DNA of 5,861 bases. Source: Prevotellaceae bacterium UBA1716 (GTDB lineage: Bacteria > Bacteroidota > Bacteroidia > Bacteroidales > Bacteroidaceae). Location of the stretch: positions 1 to 5,861 of the forward strand of contig DCIW01000102.1 in NCBI GenBank assembly GCA_002317225.1, in the 5' to 3' direction. The notes under the pieces were generated by a model. That model did no database searches. It was not told where the DNA came from and worked only from the letters and a program-made list of their open reading frames with translations. Position 1 is the first letter of the stretch, and each line of letters opens with the position of its first letter. Shown in pieces: positions 5,809 to 5,861 of this stretch. Position numbers and translations under genes: made by a program.

Positions 5809-5861
5809 AACGATAAAAGTCGTTATTTTGTATGTGTAACTTCAAAAAAATGCATTATTCG

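Noticed and set aside
5809..5824. AACGA/TCGTT inverted repeat as an operator
   Set aside because: It is only 5 bp per arm in AT-rich DNA with a 6-nt spacer, too weak to call as a separate feature.
5844..5850. A7 run (T7 on the minus strand) as a terminator of an upstream gene
   Set aside because: No stem precedes the run on either strand within the window.

Overview
The window looks like chromosomal DNA of a Bacteroidota bacterium, most likely order Bacteroidales and possibly Prevotella or a relative. The reasons are a PorQ-type outer-membrane protein of the type IX secretion system, a DUF1573 exported protein, a MeaB with a long N-terminal extension, and leaders that are AT-rich or lack a Shine-Dalgarno sequence. 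No mobile element, CRISPR array or phage gene is visible. The genus is an inference from gene content, not from a search.

Layout. The left edge holds the last 22 bases of a plus-strand tRNA. A long inverted repeat (22-63) follows it directly and can terminate transcription from both sides. The rest of the window is six tightly packed minus-strand genes. In transcription order they are a DUF1573 protein (5780-4713), meaB (4661-3549), porQ (3552-2593), cmk (2587-1886), ispH (1931-1083) and pfkA-like (1063-83). Spacings are 51 nt, a 4-nt overlap (TTGA), 5 nt, a 46-nt overlap and 19 nt. This fits one polycistronic unit, probably started upstream of the DUF1573 gene and ended at the repeat shared with the tRNA. 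No stretch above 300 bases lacks a gene.

How the genes relate. The products do not form one pathway. They cover an exported Ig-like protein, the GTPase that protects B12-dependent methylmalonyl-CoA mutase (succinate/propionate metabolism), a type IX secretion outer-membrane component, pyrimidine nucleotide supply (Cmk), the last step of the MEP isoprenoid pathway (IspH) and a phosphofructokinase homologue. The cluster is best read as a housekeeping operon held together by translational coupling.

Most notable. The terminal gene would be annotated as ordinary 6-phosphofructokinase. However, five residues that form the ATP, fructose-6-phosphate and catalytic sites in E. coli PfkA are changed (G11 to N, R72 to P, D129 to N, R171 to D, E222 to A), while the fold, the general base and other substrate ligands remain. 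It may be a pseudoenzyme, a regulator or an enzyme with another substrate. Secondary points are a heptamer tandem array that forms the whole leader of meaB, a TTG start for porQ, and a 46-bp cmk/ispH overlap that includes a codon for an Fe-S cysteine.
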